Origin: Nereida sp024640765
Lineage (GTDB): Bacteria; Pseudomonadota; Alphaproteobacteria; Rhodobacterales; Rhodobacteraceae
Assembly: GCA_024640765.1 (NCBI GenBank)
Contig: JAHEEK010000002.1
Location: 131,258 to 195,257, forward strand
Length of the DNA: 64,000 nucleotides
Direction of reading: 5' to 3'
In this document: positions 61,756 through 64,000 of the stretch, one piece after another
Layout: each line of letters starts with the position of its first letter
How positions within the stretch are numbered: position 1 is the stretch's first letter
Translations under genes and position numbers: made by a program
The notes under the pieces: model-generated
What the model saw: the letters and a program-made list of their open reading frames with translations, nothing else
Told to the model about the DNA's origin: nothing
The model's database searches: none

Positions 61756-62499
61756 ATGGAACCAGAGGTATTCGAGCTGATCTGCACCCGCGACGGCGAT
61801 GTGCTGACATTGACGTTAAACCGCGACCCCAAGGCCAATTCTTTATCACCTTCGCTGGTTGAAGATTTGATCATTGCACTTGATCAAGCAGGCGACGCGC
61901 GTGTCGCGATCATTCAGGGCCAGGGAAAGCATTTCTGCACCGGGTTTGACTTATCCGATATCGCCGATTTGTCGGATGGTGACTTGTTATGGCGCTTTGT
62001 ACGGATCGAATTTCTGCTGCAAAAAATTTATCTAAGCCCTTTCCCGATCATCGCCTTAGGGCATGGAGAGATTGTTGGCGCAGGGGCCGATCTCTTTGCA
62101 GCCTGTTGGCGCCGCGTATTAGCCCCCGGAGCGAAACTCAAAATGCCGGGCTGGAATTTTGATCTGGCCCTTGGTACCGGGCGGCTGGCTGCCCTAATTG
62201 GGCAAGATGCAGCGCGAGATATGTTGATAGATACCAAATCCATTTCAGCAGAAGTGGCTTTTGACATAGGACTTGCAACTGATTTGGTGGGTAAGGAGAA
62301 TTGGGAAGTATTCGCCGCCCGATTTGCCGCCCGCGCACGCGCGCTGCCATTTCCTGCAACGAGCCGAATGATGGAGCTGACCCGTGCACCAGGCGAGGTT
62401 GACCATGATCTCGCAGCTCTAGTGCGCTCTGCTGCTGAGCCTGGCCTGAAAGCTCGTCTTGAGGCGTACCGAAGTCGGGCGATGCGCGAAAAGAAATAG
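61756..62499 (+). CDS. Enoyl-CoA hydratase/isomerase family protein
   Basis: Crotonase-fold protein of 247 residues acting on an acyl-CoA. Oxyanion-hole segments are seen at GQGKHFCTGFDLSDI (about 55-69) and GHGEIVGAGADLFAACWRRV (about 97-116). AKLKMPGWNFDLALGTGRLA follows. The usual GG of the second oxyanion motif reads GAGAD, and the exact substrate is unknown. AGGTGGAG precedes the ATG. It stops two bases short of the convergent TauE gene. Confidence 0.9.
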   Translation: MEPEVFELICTRDGDVLTLTLNRDPKANSLSPSLVEDLIIALDQAGDARVAIIQGQGKHFCTGFDLSDIADLSDGDLLWRFVRIEFLLQKIYLSPFPIIALGHGEIVGAGADLFAACWRRVLAPGAKLKMPGWNFDLALGTGRLAALIGQDAARDMLIDTKSISAEVAFDIGLATDLVGKENWEVFAARFAARARALPFPATSRMMELTRAPGEVDHDLAALVRSAAEPGLKARLEAYRSRAMREKK

Positions 62500-62501
62500 C
62501 C

Positions 62502-63251
62502 TCACAATATAGAGAGGATCAGGCTCAGCGCCATTACAGAAAGCATTATGAGAGTTGCCGTTCGGAATAGTTGTTCCGAGAGGCGATGACGAACTGCGCC
62601 GCCTAGTGCGACGCCCACGAACATTACGCACGATCCGACCAAGGATATCAAAACGTCTTGTATGGAGAACAAGCCTAGCTTGCCAAGGCCGAAAGCCATG
62701 ACGAAACTCGACAGGGTGAACGAGCAATTTACGCTTTGAATGAATAGGTCGCGCGGCATTTTGAGCATCATCAAAAACGGTACAACAGGCACGACTTGGG
62801 AGCCCGTGACGCCGTTGATCGTTCCAGTAACAAAGCCAATGATCGGTACGAGCGGCCGTTCCAGATCGGCGGATAGTGTAAGATTTGGCTTTGCCAGCGA
62901 AAACCCGATCCATAGGATTACTATGATGCCTAAGATCCCGCTGGCCAGATTACCGTCGATTTTTGAAAGCACCCAAAGCCCAAACGCTAGCCCTGGAAGC
63001 AGGGTCAACAGTAGCGGCCAGAACCGTGCTACGGTCACCCCAATATGACCCGCTTGGCGCATCACCATAAGGTTTGACAACACTGACGGGATAACTACCA
63101 ACGGTAAAGCTTCTTTAAGTCCGAACATCAGTGCGAGTATAGGAAGACAAGTTGTGGTGAACCCTATTCCCGTGATCCCTTTGGCGGTTCCTGCGAATAA
63201 GTAAGTGCCAGAAATAACGGCAATATGTAGAAGGCTTAGGTCAAAGCTCAT
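62502..63251 (-). CDS. TauE/SafE family sulfite/anion exporter
   Basis: Membrane permease of about 249 residues and eight helices from ATG 63251, which overlaps the preceding pseudogene stop as ATGA. Family features are a hydrophobic repeat with GTAKGITGIGFTTTCLPILA at the start and GFVTGTINGVTGSQVVPVVP at the start of the second half. Members export sulfite, sulfoacetate or other organic anions; the substrate here is not known. The frame is open to 63359 but that start lies inside the aminotransferase remnant. Confidence 0.9.
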   Translation of the reverse strand: MSFDLSLLHIAVISGTYLFAGTAKGITGIGFTTTCLPILALMFGLKEALPLVVIPSVLSNLMVMRQAGHIGVTVARFWPLLLTLLPGLAFGLWVLSKIDGNLASGILGIIVILWIGFSLAKPNLTLSADLERPLVPIIGFVTGTINGVTGSQVVPVVPFLMMLKMPRDLFIQSVNCSFTLSSFVMAFGLGKLGLFSIQDVLISLVGSCVMFVGVALGGAVRHRLSEQLFRTATLIMLSVMALSLILSIL

Positions 63252-63637
63252 GCTTCGGCCAAGTACTCCATTGCCGCCTGCGCGCCGCCTCTTTGGAAGT
63301 TTACGTTGACGCGCATCAGACCCATCTCGACTCCTAATTTCTGCGCCATATTCTTCCACAGCGTTGCGAATTGGCCGGTTTCATACATCAAAACTTTGTC
63401 GCCGGGTGACAATACGTTTACTAACGCCGCCTCCCAAGCCCCAGTGCCTGAAGCGGGATATATCACCACTTGGTTTTGCGTTTTGAATACCGCCTTTAGG
63501 TCTTCCAGAATGCTTCGCCCTAGCTCCGCAAATTTAGGACCGCGATGGTCAATAACTGCGCGATGCATGGCCCGCTGAATACGATCTGGCGTGTTCGTAG
63601 GTCCTGGGATTTGCAGAAAATGTCGTCCTGAGTTCAT
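63248..63637 (-). pseudogene. Serine-glyoxylate aminotransferase with internal deletion
   Basis: From ATG 63637 (GGTGG upstream) the first about 102 residues match the N-terminus of serine-glyoxylate aminotransferase: MNSGRHFLQIPGPTNTPDRI, IDHRGPKFAELG, VIYPASGTGAWEAALVNVLS, GQFATLWKNMAQKLG. The next about 27 residues (VEMGLMRVNVNFQRGGAQAA then MEYLAEA) match the C-terminal end of the same family. About 270-280 residues between, including the PLP-binding lysine, are absent, while the frame and the ATGA overlap with the TauE gene are kept. The 129-residue product cannot be catalytic. A normal enzyme has about 400 residues. Confidence 0.85.
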
Positions 63638-63705
63638 GGTACCACCAAAAAAGTTTGCACATCTAGACGCCGATGTTAAAGTCAAGCATGTAAAGGTCAA
63701 GGTGC

Positions 63706-64000
63706 ATGGCTATAGACTCAAAAAAGCTGAAAAGCCTGGTCGAAGGTGAAGTACTTTCCTCCAGTTTTGACCAGGGGCGTTACGCCACGGATGCCTCGAT
63801 TTACCAGATCCGGCCGCGGGCCGTACTAATTCCCAAAACATGGGCAGACGTCGAAGCCGGGCTGGCGTTCGCCAATTCCGAGGGGATTTCGCTTTTGCCC
63901 CGTGGCGGAGGCACTTCGCAGTCAGGTCAGACGGTAGGCGATGCCTTAGTTATCGATTTCACCAAGCACCTTAACAAAGTTGAGCACTACGATGCCAAAA
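63706..64000 (+). CDS. FAD-binding oxidoreductase, N-terminal part (runs off the window)
   Basis: From ATG 63706 (AAGGTG just upstream) 98 codons are open to the window end: MAIDSKKLKSLVEGEVLSSS, DQGRYATDASIYQIRPRAVL, then ISLLPRGGGTSQSGQTVGDA and VIDFTKHLNK. This is the start of the PCMH-type FAD domain of GlcD-like flavoproteins, which oxidise 2-hydroxyacids. It is divergent from the aminotransferase remnant, with about 70 bases between the starts. The substrate is unknown. Confidence 0.88.
   Translation, partial: MAIDSKKLKSLVEGEVLSSSFDQGRYATDASIYQIRPRAVLIPKTWADVEAGLAFANSEGISLLPRGGGTSQSGQTVGDALVIDFTKHLNKVEHYDAK

Noticed and set aside
1..64000. tRNA or rRNA genes, IS elements, prophage, CRISPR arrays, toxin-antitoxin or restriction systems
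   Set aside because: I found no cloverleaf, no transposase or integrase, no direct-repeat arrays and no defence gene signatures on either strand, within the limits of reading by eye.

Overview
The window reads as chromosomal DNA of a marine alphaproteobacterium of the Rhodobacterales (Roseobacter type). This is inferred from gene order and protein style: ruvCAB - ybgC - tolQRAB - pal - cpoB - tilS - ftsH, a coxB-ctaB-ctaG-ctaE-surf1 oxidase locus followed by thrC and an M16 peptidase, a SitABCD-type metal importer, a TRAP transporter and xanthine-dehydrogenase-like IorAB. The genus cannot be named from the sequence alone. Most of the window is densely packed core genome with many ATGA or 1-base overlaps. 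I see no tRNA, rRNA, insertion sequence, prophage or CRISPR array.

Layout. 1-4.2 kb: ileS (5' part), truA, prmA, a frameshifted small membrane-protein gene and a DUF1127 gene. 4.5-16.2 kb: Holliday-junction genes ruvCAB (SOS-like box upstream), a protein of unknown function, ybgC, the complete Tol-Pal envelope system, tilS and ftsH. 16.4-19.1 kb: fhs and folD, the one-carbon/tetrahydrofolate pair. 19.1-22.2 kb: a DNA-repair helicase and its metallophosphoesterase partner. 22.4-24.1 kb: an AT-rich island with an orphan pilus-type secretin and a tiny ORF with its own terminator. 24.1-31.2 kb: scoAB ketone-body CoA transferase, topA, dprA, tldD. 31.4-41 kb: aa3-type oxidase assembly locus, SURF1, thrC, M16 peptidase, acetyltransferase, FAD-linked 2-hydroxyacid dehydrogenase, apt. 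41-49.6 kb: flavin reductase, acetyltransferase, ptsP, lysC, DUF1178, NUDIX, HDAC-like hydrolase, kdtA. 49.8-54.3 kb: a damaged hybrid sensor kinase and iorAB. 54.3-59.8 kb: sitABCD and a TRAP permease pair without its binding protein. 59.8-64 kb: a looser, gene-poorer stretch with a quinone reductase, an enoyl-CoA hydratase, a TauE permease, an internally deleted serine-glyoxylate aminotransferase and the start of an FAD oxidoreductase.

How it works together. The Tol-Pal block builds one envelope-constriction machine (TolQRA in the inner membrane, TolB and CpoB in the periplasm, Pal in the outer membrane). The cox block makes subunits II and III plus heme O synthase and the copper and heme assembly factors of a terminal oxidase whose subunit I must lie elsewhere. 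ruvCAB, dprA, topA and the helicase/phosphoesterase pair cover DNA repair and recombination.

The most notable observations are three broken genes at separate places: a +1 frameshift at a T5 run after prmA, a sensor kinase with an apparent sensor-domain deletion plus an in-frame stop in its membrane helix, and an aminotransferase reduced to its two ends by an in-frame deletion. Next come the orphan secretin and the 31-codon ORF with a dedicated terminator. I did not find a convincing new multi-gene system.
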